Shown one piece after another: positions 36,540 through 45,204 of a stretch of 64,000 nt of DNA (position 1 is its first letter; every line of letters begins with the position of its first letter). The notes below the pieces were generated by a model. It did no database searches. It was given only the letters and a program-made list of their open reading frames with translations, and was not told where the DNA came from. The position numbers and the translations under genes are program-made. The stretch is from Tepidamorphaceae bacterium (GTDB lineage Bacteria > Pseudomonadota > Alphaproteobacteria > Rhizobiales > JAKSCL01), in contig JANQPO010000012.1 of the NCBI GenBank assembly GCA_028289445.1, forward strand, positions 1 to 64,000, read 5' to 3'.

Positions 36540-37559
36540 ATGCGGATCGCGTTTTTGGTGCGGTTGCTCGTCGTTTTGGGCATGGGCGGGCTGATTGCGG
36601 GCTGCGGCCTTGGCTTCGACATGGACGACCTTTTGACGCCGCAAGACGGATCGATGCGCGTCAATCGGCTGATCGGACCGCCCAAGGGCGTCAGCAATCG
36701 GATGATGACCGTCATCGGCGCGAAGGCCGAGGCGGAAGGCTTGCCGGTCGTCGTCGGCGGTCGGGCGGACACCAATTATGAGCTGGCCGGTTACATGTCG
36801 GCAGCGTCTGAGACCGACGGCACAGATATCGCCTATGTCTTCGACATTCTCGACAATGACGGCGACCGCCAACATCGGCTCACCGGCGTCTTCACGGCTA
36901 AGACCAGTCCCGGCGATCCCTGGAAAGCGGTCGACAACACGGTCGTCGAGGCGATCGCCGAACGGGTCGTTGCCGACCTGAAGACCTGGTACGGGAACGA
37001 CGGACCGTCGGCACGTCCGCCAGGCACGCCGGAAGCCGTGTCGGAGACCCCGTCTGAAACACCGCCGGAACCGACCGCGCGGCCGAACACCACGAACGGC
37101 GCCGCGTTGAGCGGACAGAACCCGGCCCTCGCCCTTTTGGCACGCCCGCGCCCGCCGGCGGCCATCACCGCAGCCACTGAGGCATCCACGACGCTGCGCC
37201 AACCGATCACCATCGCGCTCACCGGCATCGACGGCGCACCGGGCGACGGCTCAAAGTCATTGTCCAATGCCGTCGACCAAGCACTTGCGCCTTATGGTAT
37301 CGACCTGGTGCCTGATCCCGAGAAGGCCCGCTACCGGCTTGCCGCCGATGTCAGCATCACCCCGCCGGAAAAGGGCCGCCAGGCCGTGGCGATCATCTGG
37401 ACCGTGTCCGACAAGGCCGGCGCCATCGGCTCCGTCCGGCAGGTCAATGCCATCCCGTCCGGCAGCCTGCAGACACAGTGGGGCGGTTCGGCGCAGTCGG
37501 CGGCGACCTCCGCCGCCAACGGCATCGCCACCCTCGTTCAACCGAATCCTGTGAAGTGA
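36540..37559 (+). CDS. Hypothetical lipoprotein
   Basis: A 339-residue predicted lipoprotein. The signal peptide ends in a good lipobox, LIAGC, near residue 22, followed by G, so the mature protein is likely in a membrane. Residues 150-200 form a Pro/Thr-rich linker; two similar small alpha/beta modules flank it ([20 protein letters not shown]... and [18 protein letters not shown]...). Not a family I can name. Conserved position just upstream of prs in related genomes is an impression only. GTG 36531 is an alternative start. Confidence 0.7.
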   Translation: MRIAFLVRLLVVLGMGGLIAGCGLGFDMDDLLTPQDGSMRVNRLIGPPKGVSNRMMTVIGAKAEAEGLPVVVGGRADTNYELAGYMSAASETDGTDIAYVFDILDNDGDRQHRLTGVFTAKTSPGDPWKAVDNTVVEAIAERVVADLKTWYGNDGPSARPPGTPEAVSETPSETPPEPTARPNTTNGAALSGQNPALALLARPRPPAAITAATEASTTLRQPITIALTGIDGAPGDGSKSLSNAVDQALAPYGIDLVPDPEKARYRLAADVSITPPEKGRQAVAIIWTVSDKAGAIGSVRQVNAIPSGSLQTQWGGSAQSAATSAANGIATLVQPNPVK

Positions 37560-37668
37560 TGCGCGCTTGCAACTCCTGCCGCGTTTACACATCGCGCCGC
37601 CATTGTTAGACAACGCTCAATCCGTTCAAACGGTCAAAAACACGCATCGATCAGGGCGAGCCTCTCCC

Positions 37669-38601
37669 ATGAAACTCGTTTCGGGAAACTCCAACCGGCC
37701 GCTGGCCGATGCGATTGCCGCCTATCTCAACCTGCCGATCACCCAATGCAGCGTTCGGCGCTTCGCCGACATGGAAGTGTTTGTCGAGATTCAGGAAAAC
37801 GTCCGTGGCGAGGATGTCTTCGTCATCCAGTCGACGTCGTTCCCGGCCAACGACAATCTGATGGAACTCCTCATCATCATCGACGCGCTCAGGCGGTCCT
37901 CGGCCAAGCGGGTAACGGCGGTCATTCCCTATTTCGGCTATGCCCGCCAGGACAGACGCACCTCCGGCCGCACGCCGATTTCGGCCAAGCTGGTCGCCAA
38001 TTTGATCACCAATGCCGGCGCCGACCGGGTGCTGACCGCCGACCTCCATGCGGGCCAGATCCAGGGCTTTTTCGATATCCCGACGGACAATCTCTTCGCC
38101 GCCCCGGTCATGACCCGCGACATCAAGGAACGCTACGACACGTCCAACGTCATGGTGGTGTCGCCCGATGTCGGCGGCGTGGTGCGGGCGCGGGCGCTCG
38201 CCAAACGGATCGGTGCGCCGCTCGCCATCGTCGACAAGCGCCGCGAACGGCCGGGCGAATCGGAAGTCATGAACATCATCGGCGACGTGTCCGGCCGCGA
38301 CTGCATCCTGGTCGACGACATCGTCGATTCCGGCGGCACGCTGTGCAATGCCGGCGAGGCGCTGCTGGAGTCCGGAGCGGTTTCCGTGGCGGCCTATATC
38401 ACCCACGGCGTGTTGTCGGGCGGCGCGGTGGCGCGGGTGTCGGCGTCCATGCTGAAGGAACTGGTGATCACCGATTCCATCCAGGCGACGGAAGCCGTCC
38501 GCGTGGCGGAAAACATCCGCGTCATGACGATCGCGCCGCTGATCGGCGAAGCCATCGGCCGCACGGCCAGCGAAGAATCCGTCTCAAGCCTATTTCACTG
38601 A
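37669..38601 (+). CDS. prs: Ribose-phosphate pyrophosphokinase
   Basis: A 310-residue class I PRPP synthase making PRPP from ribose-5-phosphate and ATP for nucleotide, His and Trp synthesis. It has [19 protein letters not shown], the ATP site [19 protein letters not shown], the ribose-phosphate motif [14 protein letters not shown] and the PRPP loop [13 protein letters not shown]. Complete. It ends 299 nt before the first gene of an AT-richer island. Confidence 0.97.
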   Translation: MKLVSGNSNRPLADAIAAYLNLPITQCSVRRFADMEVFVEIQENVRGEDVFVIQSTSFPANDNLMELLIIIDALRRSSAKRVTAVIPYFGYARQDRRTSGRTPISAKLVANLITNAGADRVLTADLHAGQIQGFFDIPTDNLFAAPVMTRDIKERYDTSNVMVVSPDVGGVVRARALAKRIGAPLAIVDKRRERPGESEVMNIIGDVSGRDCILVDDIVDSGGTLCNAGEALLESGAVSVAAYITHGVLSGGAVARVSASMLKELVITDSIQATEAVRVAENIRVMTIAPLIGEAIGRTASEESVSSLFH

Positions 38602-38786
38602 GCGGCCGGCGGGCCTCAAGGCGCGTTCATGCCGGCGGTCCTTGCTCCTTACGACTCGCGAAGGAATCCGACCCTCATCACATTTAACCCATTGAAAAGT
38701 CTAAAATTTTCTCAGACTACGGCATTCGATAAAGTGTAAGATGGTGTTGGCGACAGCCTGATGGGGGCTTGGCGTTTGCCCTTTCG

Positions 38787-38825
38787 TTCGAGTCGATAAA
38801 GCAAACCCAAAGTGATCGACTCGAA
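38787..38825. promoter_or_regulatory. Perfect 11-bp inverted repeat upstream of the RES-Xre operon
   Basis: TTCGAGTCGAT (38787-38797) and ATCGACTCGAA (38815-38825) are perfect complements separated by 17 nt, ending 75 nt before the operon start. The spacing would place the half-sites about two and a half helical turns apart, centre to centre, suiting binding by a multimeric regulator such as the Xre antitoxin, or it could form an mRNA hairpin if transcription starts upstream. Confidence 0.6.
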
Positions 38826-38830
38826 AGATG

Positions 38831-38860
38831 GAATTGCAAAAAAATTTCAAGACTAGAAAT
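38831..38860 (+). promoter_or_regulatory. Possible promoter of the three-gene island operon
   Basis: A TTGCAA hexamer around 38831-38836 is followed after about 17 nt by AAATATAT, an AT-rich -10-like stretch, just downstream of the inverted repeat. AAGG near 38890 is a fair Shine-Dalgarno for ATG 38901. Weak consensus in AT-rich DNA. Confidence 0.35.
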
Positions 38861-38900
38861 ATATGAAATTTTTCTGTATGTACGGTGGTAAGGTATTGCC

Positions 38901-40196
38901 ATGTCCAACATCGTCCATCTCCACCGCCGTCCACGGCAAATCGCACACTATCTCAGGATCGGCTTCAGAGAGCACGTGCTGGCTGACAGAATGCGTGCCG
39001 AGAATCGGATCACTCAGCTGGGCTTGATTTTCGACGCTTGCTATGTGGAGGCCAAAGGCGACCTCATCCAAGATCTCCGATCAGAAGGGCGTCAGCTTAT
39101 CCTCGATACGAACGTTGCGGAGCAGAGTGTCCCAGGGCGGTTCGAAGGCACCGTCTCCAATGCGCCCTGGGCCCGCAAGGATAGCCCCTTAGAGCGTGAT
39201 GACTTCAAGGCTGCTACAAACCGCAGTGTTATTGAACCAATCGCTCGTTTCGCAATTTCGAAAGGGTTCCATACAATCCTAAGTCCCTCACATTATCTTA
39301 GCGGTGATCAGCTGTTCTGGCTCGATGTGGACGTTCAAAGCTGTGAAGCTTTGCGATACGCGCTAGACCGCGAAGGAGGTGAACATATTGGGATCAATTA
39401 TTCTCTGGTTCTGGACAATGCTCAGATCAAGGATGTCGAGTTGGTCAAACACCTTGTTGTCCGGCTGCAGGGGCTACCGATCTCGGCGTTGTGGTTGCGG
39501 GTATCTGGCTTCGGTGCGGATGCCACGGGTGCTGGTGTGGACAAAATGGCTCGGGCCGTTCTTCATTTCCACGAACTGGGCGTTCCAATCATTATGGATC
39601 GATTGGGCGGTCTGACAGCCCTCGCTCTATCTTCATTTGGTGTGACAAGCGGTCACACAAATGGACTTAAAGGCAAAGATGGAAACCAACTTAGTGGATG
39701 GTTGAAGCCGCGCGGTAGTGGTGGAGGCGGAAACGACCGTGCCGTGTTTGTTGCTGGTTTGGATCGTCGTATCACCGTAAAGGAAATGAAAGCGCTCTTT
39801 GATGCTTCCCCGACCGCCCGCACCATCTACGGATGTCGTGACACAGCTTGCTGTCGCAACATTGATGCCATGCTTCGCGAACCTGAAGCCCATCACCTAC
39901 GTGAGCAGCAAAAGACGCTTGCGAACCTCGGACAAGTTCCTGAAGCGGGTCGACCAGATTACTATCTCGACAACTGCCTTGAAGCCATCCGCATCAAGGC
40001 GGAACGCTCTGCTCGGCTCAAAAAGGCCCCTGATGAGTTTCTCAAGAAAGCTGAAAAAGCAACGATTAGGCTCACAAGAATGAAAACTGCCCTTGAACAG
40101 ACTTCCAAACGGATAGGCCAAATCCCGTTTGCGCCAGAGGCAAAGCTACCCTCTTCTATTACACAATCGAACCCAATCAACAGGAAAAACCCGTGA
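38901..40196 (+). CDS. Unrecognised 431-aa protein, first gene of RES-Xre operon
   Basis: No family recognised with confidence. Alternating strands and helices (LILDTNV, FHTILSPSHYL, HIGINYSLVLD, ISALWLRVSGFG, VPIIMDRLGGLTAL, DRAVFVAGLD) suggest a TIM-barrel-like domain to about residue 310. A Cys cluster CRDTACCRN near 315 and HH in EAHHLREQQ may bind a metal. The last 90 residues are a charged helical tail ending low-complexity. Codon use and base composition are more AT-rich than the flanks. Its TGA overlaps the Xre start (GTGA), so it is translated together with the toxin-antitoxin pair. Confidence 0.75.
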   Translation: MSNIVHLHRRPRQIAHYLRIGFREHVLADRMRAENRITQLGLIFDACYVEAKGDLIQDLRSEGRQLILDTNVAEQSVPGRFEGTVSNAPWARKDSPLERDDFKAATNRSVIEPIARFAISKGFHTILSPSHYLSGDQLFWLDVDVQSCEALRYALDREGGEHIGINYSLVLDNAQIKDVELVKHLVVRLQGLPISALWLRVSGFGADATGAGVDKMARAVLHFHELGVPIIMDRLGGLTALALSSFGVTSGHTNGLKGKDGNQLSGWLKPRGSGGGGNDRAVFVAGLDRRITVKEMKALFDASPTARTIYGCRDTACCRNIDAMLREPEAHHLREQQKTLANLGQVPEAGRPDYYLDNCLEAIRIKAERSARLKKAPDEFLKKAEKATIRLTRMKTALEQTSKRIGQIPFAPEAKLPSSITQSNPINRKNP

Positions 40197-40549
40197 ATTC
40201 GGCCACTCAAAGATCTACCGCTGTATCCCGCATGGTCGGCGAATTGCGTCAGCTTGGTGGCCTTAAGAATATCGACCTAGCAAATATCGTTGGCGTTTCT
40301 CCCCCAACTGTCCATCGCTGGAGCAAGGGCCAAGGTTCGCCAACCATTGAGAAGCAGCAAGTCATTGCAGAGCTTCGTTGGGTAGCCGAGCGCCTTTCGG
40401 ACTTCTATGAACCGGATGAAGCACGCCTTTGGCTACAGACAAGTCATCCACAACTCAATGGAGAGAAGCCCTACGACCTCATCAACGAGAATCGCACTGC
40501 GGAAGTACTGGAGGTCATCGACCGACTCGAAAGCGGAGTTTATCTGTAG
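40193..40549 (+). CDS. Xre/MbcA/ParS-type antitoxin
   Basis: A 118-residue protein. An N-terminal helix-turn-helix (LKNIDLANIVGVSPPTVHRWSKGQGSP) is followed by the toxin-binding domain of the MbcA/ParS/Xre group (RWVAERLSDFYEPDEARLWLQTSHPQLNGEKPYDLI and AEVLEVIDRLESGVYL). Such antitoxins neutralise RES toxins and repress their operon. GTG 40193 overlaps the upstream stop; the toxin ATG follows the stop with no gap. Operator is likely the inverted repeat before the operon. Confidence 0.88.
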   Translation: MNSATQRSTAVSRMVGELRQLGGLKNIDLANIVGVSPPTVHRWSKGQGSPTIEKQQVIAELRWVAERLSDFYEPDEARLWLQTSHPQLNGEKPYDLINENRTAEVLEVIDRLESGVYL

Positions 40550-41104
40550 ATGGCAGCCCGGCGGCCGAGCCACAATATCGAGTTGCTCGACGCGCTGAAT
40601 ACACTTCCTGAATCCCCGTTTGACGGCAAACTCTGGCGCGTGGTGCATGGGACTCGATCTGTATTGGACGGATCAAAAGGCGCAGGGCGTTGGAACCTGC
40701 GCGAGACCGAGCTTCTTTACTGCTCTCTGGAAAAAGACGGCGCACTTTCCGAGATCAATTTTCACATCAGCAGGCAGAACTCAATCTTTCCCAGTAGGCT
40801 AGTCTCAGTAGTCCATCGATTGCACGCACGCTTTGAGCGCACTCTCGATCTGTCTGATATGTCACTGTTGCAAAGGCTTGGAGTAGAAAGAAACCGTTAT
40901 CCAGAGATCCTGTATGACAAGACTCAAGAAATTGGCGAGGCCGTCGGTTTTCTTGGGTTCGAAGCGATGAAAGTTCCCAACGCACGTCATAAAAGTTTCA
41001 ATCTTGTTGTTTTCCCACAGAACTGCGACCTGGACGAGATCAGAGTAGAAGACTCGGAAGAAGTCGATTGGACTAGCTGGCGTGCGTCAAAGGGGCTTGC
41101 ATGA
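40550..41104 (+). CDS. RES-domain toxin (NAD+-degrading type)
   Basis: A 184-residue RES-domain protein. Family landmarks are GKLWRVVHG, GAGRWNLRETELLYCSLEKDGALSEI (conserved Arg, Tyr, Ser and Glu), and the C-terminal NLVVFPQNCDLDEIRV. Characterised RES toxins such as MbcT degrade or phosphorolyse NAD+. Start is immediately after the antitoxin stop, the typical antitoxin-first order. It is the last gene of the island; high-GC host sequence resumes after it. Confidence 0.88.
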   Translation: MAARRPSHNIELLDALNTLPESPFDGKLWRVVHGTRSVLDGSKGAGRWNLRETELLYCSLEKDGALSEINFHISRQNSIFPSRLVSVVHRLHARFERTLDLSDMSLLQRLGVERNRYPEILYDKTQEIGEAVGFLGFEAMKVPNARHKSFNLVVFPQNCDLDEIRVEDSEEVDWTSWRASKGLA

Positions 41105-41288
41105 GGGCTGCAACAGCCACCGGACAATTAGCTCCAGCAGCACACATCGGCCACGCCCCCTCCCCCATTGCCAACGCTCCCCGCCTCCGCTATACCGCCC
41201 GCCAGTTCGTCGCAGACACCCTTGGAGGCGCGGCGGAGGGCGGCACGTTTCCCATCATGGGGGCCGCATTTTCATTCAGGAGACACCA

Positions 41289-41969
41289 ATGAGCGAGACG
41301 CAGATTTTGGTCGCGTCGGCGCGCGCCCGGGCCGGCAAGGGGGCCGCCCGTCAAGCCCGCCGCGAGGGGCTTGTGCCCGCCGTCGTCTATGGCGACAAGA
41401 AACCCCCGGAAATGGTCACCCTGGAGCGGCGGGTCATCTCGAAGCTTTACCAGTCCGGCCAGTTTCTCTCCACGGTCTATGAGATCGACGTGGACGGCAA
41501 CACGACCCGGGTCATCCCCAAGGCCATCGACCTCGACAAGGTCAAGGACTTCCCGATCCATGTCGACTTCCTGCGTCTGGCCAAGGGCGCCGTCGTCACC
41601 GTCGAGGTGCCGGTGCAGTTCCTCAACGAGGAAGACTGTCCGGGTATCAAACAGGGCGGTGTGCTGAACGTCGTGCGCTACACGGTCGAGGTCGTCTGCC
41701 CGGCCGAGTCGATCCCCGACTATATCGAGGCCGACCTCACCGGTCTGGAACTCGGCGACTCGATCCACATTTCGGCGGTCTCGCTGCCGGAAGGCGTTGA
41801 GCCGACCATCTCCGACCGCGACTTCACCATCGCCACCATCGCCCTGCCCGCCGGCCTCAAGTCGGAAGACGAGGAGGACGAAGAAGGCGAAGGCGAGGAG
41901 CTGGAGGACGGCGAGGAAGCCGCCGAGGGCGAAGCCGAAGGCGAGGCGGAAGAGGCGCCGGAAGAGTAA
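41289..41969 (+). CDS. rplY: 50S ribosomal protein L25/Ctc
   Basis: A 226-residue long-form L25 (TL5/Ctc type) that binds 5S rRNA. N-terminal L25 domain (ARARAGKGAARQARREGLVPAVVYG; PKAIDLDKVKDFPIHVDFLRL) and C-terminal beta domain (VPVQFLNEEDCPGIKQGGVLN; LPEGVEPTISDRDFTIATI) are followed by a very acidic low-complexity tail of about 40 residues, usual in alphaproteobacteria. Shine-Dalgarno CAGGAGA lies 7 nt before ATG. Confidence 0.95.
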   Translation: MSETQILVASARARAGKGAARQARREGLVPAVVYGDKKPPEMVTLERRVISKLYQSGQFLSTVYEIDVDGNTTRVIPKAIDLDKVKDFPIHVDFLRLAKGAVVTVEVPVQFLNEEDCPGIKQGGVLNVVRYTVEVVCPAESIPDYIEADLTGLELGDSIHISAVSLPEGVEPTISDRDFTIATIALPAGLKSEDEEDEEGEGEELEDGEEAAEGEAEGEAEEAPEE

Positions 41970-41999
41970 TCTTTCCGTCTCCCGCCAAGGGACCCCGTC

Positions 42000-42605
42000 A
42001 TGCTCTTATTGGTCGGCCTCGGCAATCCGGGGGCGCGCTATGCCGGACATCGCCACAATGTCGGCGCGATGGCCGTTCAGGCGATCGCCGACCGGCATGG
42101 CTTCGGTCCCGCGCGCAAACGCTTTCAGGGCGAACTGCGCGAGGGCCGGCTGGATGACGAAAAGGCACTGGCGCTCCAGCCCACCACGTTCATGAACGAA
42201 TCCGGCCGCGCGGCCGGCGAAGCAATGCGGTTTTACCGGCTCTCGCCCGCCGACGTGGTGGTGTTTTACGACGAACTGGACCTTCCCGCCGGCAAGTTCC
42301 GCATGAAAAAGGGCGGGGGTGCGGCCGGTCATAACGGCATCCGCTCGCTGATTGCCCATCTCGGCCCGGACTTTCGCCGTGCCCGCATCGGCATCGGGCA
42401 TCCCGGCGACAAGAACCGGGTGAAGCGCCACGTGCTGTCGGATTTCGCCAAGGCCGATGCCGACTGGCTGGGGCCGATGCTGGCGGCGCTGGCGGATCAG
42501 GCGGCGGCGCTTATCGATGGCGATTCGCAATATATGAACCGGGTGCACCTGGCCTTGGAGCCGAAGGTGAAACCGAACGCCGAAGGGGCCGAGAATGGGG
42601 TTTAA
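42000..42605 (+). CDS. pth: Peptidyl-tRNA hydrolase
   Basis: A 201-residue enzyme that frees tRNA from prematurely released peptidyl-tRNA. It has LLVGLGNPGARYAGHRHNVGAMAV with the catalytic His, QPTTFMNESGRA, VVFYDELDLPAG and GGGAAGHNGIRSLIAHLGPDFRRARIGIGHPG. Its end overlaps ychF by 11 nt. Part of the conserved rplY-pth-ychF series. Confidence 0.95.
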   Translation: MLLLVGLGNPGARYAGHRHNVGAMAVQAIADRHGFGPARKRFQGELREGRLDDEKALALQPTTFMNESGRAAGEAMRFYRLSPADVVVFYDELDLPAGKFRMKKGGGAAGHNGIRSLIAHLGPDFRRARIGIGHPGDKNRVKRHVLSDFAKADADWLGPMLAALADQAAALIDGDSQYMNRVHLALEPKVKPNAEGAENGV

Positions 42606-43692
42606 GTGCGGCATTGTCGGCCTGCCGAATGTCGGCAAGTCGACGCTCTTCAACGCGCTGACGCAGACGGCGGCCGCCCAGGCTGCCAATTTTCCGTTCT
42701 GCACGATCGAGCCGAATGTCGGCGACGTGGCGGTCCCCGATCAGCGCCTGGATCGGCTGGCGGAGATCGGCAAGTCCGCCAAGGTGATCCCCACCCGCCT
42801 CACCTTTGTCGACATCGCCGGCCTGGTTGCCGGCGCGTCGTCCGGCGAGGGCTTGGGCAACAAGTTCCTCGCCCACATCCGCGAAGTGGACGCGATTGCC
42901 TATGTGCTCAGATGCTTCGAGGACGGCGACGTGACCCATGTCGCCGGCGCTGTCGATCCGCTGGCCGATGCGGAGACCGTAGAGACGGAGCTGATGCTGG
43001 CCGACCTTGAGAGCCTGGAAAAGCGGGTCGGCGCCTTGGAAAAGAAAATCCGCGGTGGCGACAAGGAGGCGAAGGAGACCCTCGGCCTAGTTGAGCGGGC
43101 GCTTGTGTTCCTGCGCGAGGGCAAGCCGGCGCGCCTCGTCGAGCGGTCGTCCGAGGAGGAGAAGGCATTCAAGGCGCTGAACCTCTTGACCGCCAAGCCG
43201 GTGCTTTACGTCTGCAATGTCGGCGAGGACGATGCGGCCTCCGGCAATGCGCTGTCCGAGGCGGTCGCGGAGAGAGCCAAGGCCGAAGGCGCAGAAATGG
43301 TCGTCATCTCCGCCAAGATCGAGGCGGAACTGGCGACGCTCGACGACGCGGAGCGTGCCGAATATCTGGAGACCCTCGGTCTGGCCGAACCGGGCCTCAA
43401 CCGGCTGATCGACGCCGGCTACCGTCTGTTGAATCTCATCACCTTTTTCACCGTCGGACCGAAAGAGGCGCGCGCCTGGACCGTGCCCGTCGGCACCAAG
43501 GCGCCGAAAGCCGCCGGCGTGATCCATACCGACTTCGAGCGCGGCTTCATCCGCGCCCAGACGATCGCCTATGACGACTACGTCGCCCACAACGGCGAGA
43601 CCGGCGCCCGCGACGCCGGCCGCGCCCGTGACGAGGGCAAGGACTATGTGGTCGTCGACGGCGACGTGATGCTCTTCAAGTTCAATGTGTGA
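42595..43692 (+). CDS. ychF: Redox-regulated ATPase / OBG-type GTPase YchF
   Basis: A 365-residue P-loop protein of the Obg superfamily that prefers ATP. G1 is [16 protein letters not shown]3 [21 protein letters not shown], and the unusual NxxE G4 is YVCNVGEDD. The C-terminal TGS-like domain has [38 protein letters not shown]. It binds ribosomes and affects stress responses. Stop overlaps a GTG that could start the next gene. Confidence 0.96.
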   Translation: MGFKCGIVGLPNVGKSTLFNALTQTAAAQAANFPFCTIEPNVGDVAVPDQRLDRLAEIGKSAKVIPTRLTFVDIAGLVAGASSGEGLGNKFLAHIREVDAIAYVLRCFEDGDVTHVAGAVDPLADAETVETELMLADLESLEKRVGALEKKIRGGDKEAKETLGLVERALVFLREGKPARLVERSSEEEKAFKALNLLTAKPVLYVCNVGEDDAASGNALSEAVAERAKAEGAEMVVISAKIEAELATLDDAERAEYLETLGLAEPGLNRLIDAGYRLLNLITFFTVGPKEARAWTVPVGTKAPKAAGVIHTDFERGFIRAQTIAYDDYVAHNGETGARDAGRARDEGKDYVVVDGDVMLFKFNV

Positions 43693-43697
43693 GCGCC

Positions 43698-44162
43698 ATG
43701 GCTGACGATGGCAAACTGGCCTTCGAGGACTTCGCCGTCGGCGCGGTCGCCGCATTCGGCGACTACGCGGTCACGGAAGACGAAATTGTCACCTTCGCCG
43801 CACAGTTTGACCCGCAGCCAATCCATCTGGACGACGACGCGGCGAAAAACTCTCTCCTCGGCGGTCTCGCGGCTTCGGGCTGGCACACCTGCGCGATGAC
43901 CATGCGCATGATCTGCGACGGATTTCTCCTGAACACACATTCGTTAGGCTCGCCCGGCATAAAGGAAGTACGCTGGCGCCAACCGGTGCGCCCCGGCGAC
44001 CGCCTATCGATCGAGCGTACCTGCGTGTCCGCGCGACCGTCGAAGAGCCGGCCGGACACCGGCCTTTGCGTCTTGCGTTACGACGTGAAGACCCAGACCG
44101 GCGCGGTCGCGATGACTATGGAAGCCACCCACATTTTCGCCCGCCGCGAGGCAAGCGAATGA
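43698..44162 (+). CDS. MaoC-like hotdog dehydratase (first of tandem pair)
   Basis: A 154-residue hotdog-fold protein. The hydratase motif FDPQPIHLDDDAAKNSLLGGLAASGWHTCAM carries the catalytic Asp and His of (R)-specific enoyl-CoA hydratases. ATG 43698 was chosen; a GTG at 43689 overlapping the ychF stop (GTGA) is a real alternative adding three residues. It is coupled to the next gene by ATGA and shares a similar fold, so the two may form a heterodimer or two-hotdog unit. Confidence 0.88.
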   Translation: MADDGKLAFEDFAVGAVAAFGDYAVTEDEIVTFAAQFDPQPIHLDDDAAKNSLLGGLAASGWHTCAMTMRMICDGFLLNTHSLGSPGIKEVRWRQPVRPGDRLSIERTCVSARPSKSRPDTGLCVLRYDVKTQTGAVAMTMEATHIFARREASE

Positions 44163-44623
44163 CTGGCTCGAACTGGCTTTCAGGCGATGCGGTCGAGCTT
44201 GGCTGCCACACCGTCACGCGCGACGAAATCCTGGCCTTCGCCACCGCCTACGATCCGCAACCGTTCCACATCGACGACGCGGCCGCGGCAGAGACGCCCT
44301 TCGGCGCGCTATGCGCATCGGGCTGGCACACGGCGGCGCTCTGGATGCGCTATCATGTGCTTTGGGCGCAGCAAGCCTTTCCCGAAAACGGCGGCAATGC
44401 CGGCATCTCGCCCGGCATCCGCGATCTCAAATGGTTGAAGCCCGTCTATGTCGACGACCAGTTGCGCTTCTATTCGCAGGTCACGGAACGCCGCGCCATG
44501 GCAGAGCGTCCGGGGCACCGCTTACTGAAATCCGACAACTGGGTGGACAACCAGCACGGCGAGCGCGTGCTGGAATTCACCAGCGCAGTCTTCGTCACCG
44601 ACAGCGTGGACCAGGGTGCGTAG
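44159..44623 (+). CDS. MaoC-like hotdog dehydratase (second of tandem pair)
   Basis: A 154-residue paralogue of the preceding protein, with YDPQPFHIDDAAAAETPFGALCASGWHTAALWMRY as its hydratase motif and IRDLKWLKPVYVDDQLRFYSQV after it. The start ATG overlaps the previous stop (ATGA). Substrate is presumably an acyl-CoA, not further deducible. It converges on apt with 6 nt between stops. Confidence 0.88.
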   Translation: MTGSNWLSGDAVELGCHTVTRDEILAFATAYDPQPFHIDDAAAAETPFGALCASGWHTAALWMRYHVLWAQQAFPENGGNAGISPGIRDLKWLKPVYVDDQLRFYSQVTERRAMAERPGHRLLKSDNWVDNQHGERVLEFTSAVFVTDSVDQGA

Positions 44624-44629
44624 GCCCGC

Positions 44630-45175
44630 TTAGTCTCCCTCAAAGTCCACCAGCGTGTGGACGTCGATGCCCTTCTCGTTGAGCCGCGCCACGCCACCAA
44701 GGTCTGGCAGATCGATGACGAACGTCGCCGCGACCACATCGCCGCCTGAGCGATGAATAAGCTCGGCGGCCGCCAGCGCCGTTCCGCCAGTGGCGATCAG
44801 ATCGTCGACCAGCAGAACACGGTTCCCCTTCGAAATGGCATCGGCATGAATCTCAATCATGTCGACACCGTATTCGAGCGAATACTCCTGACCGATCGTC
44901 TTGGCCGGCAATTTGCCTTTCTTGCGGATGGGGATGAATCCAAGGCCAAGCTCGTGCGCAACCGCGCCGCCGAGGATAAAGCCCCGCGCCTCGATGCCGG
45001 CGACGAAATCGATCGGTGTCTTCAAGAACGGCCAGATCATCTCATCGATGGACGCCCGGAGCGCCGCCGGATCGGCAAACAGCGTCGTGATGTCGCGAAA
45101 CATGATGCCCGGCTTTGGATAGTCGGGAATCGTCCGAATATGGCTCTTTATATCCATGCCGCCGCGAAGATCCAT
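44630..45175 (-). CDS. apt: Adenine phosphoribosyltransferase
   Basis: A 181-residue purine salvage enzyme forming AMP from adenine and PRPP. It has [47 protein letters not shown] and the PRPP loop [21 protein letters not shown] 45157 is an alternative start; 45175 has a purine-rich GGGGCGGA just before it. The upstream same-strand gene is mtnP, whose product releases adenine, so the pair makes metabolic sense. Confidence 0.94.
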   Translation of the reverse strand: MDLRGGMDIKSHIRTIPDYPKPGIMFRDITTLFADPAALRASIDEMIWPFLKTPIDFVAGIEARGFILGGAVAHELGLGFIPIRKKGKLPAKTIGQEYSLEYGVDMIEIHADAISKGNRVLLVDDLIATGGTALAAAELIHRSGGDVVAATFVIDLPDLGGVARLNEKGIDVHTLVDFEGD

Positions 45176-45204
45176 TCCGCCCCCCCAAAAGGAAATTCAA
45201 AGCG

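Larger units (their letters stand above)
38602..38900. other. Left edge of island: composition switch and promoter region
   Basis: The first 85-90 nt still look like host DNA. From about 38690 the sequence becomes markedly AT-rich (for example AAAAAAATTTCAAG and GAAATATATGAAATTTTT). It holds the 11-bp inverted repeat and a probable promoter for the following operon. No integrase, tRNA or obvious direct repeat marks the junction. Confidence 0.6.

Noticed and set aside
38901..40196. tRNA-guanine transglycosylase / DpdA relationship for the 431-aa protein
   Set aside because: Barrel-like strands and a Cys cluster with His are suggestive, but spacing differs from the TGT zinc site and no catalytic Asp motif was recognised; left as unrecognised.
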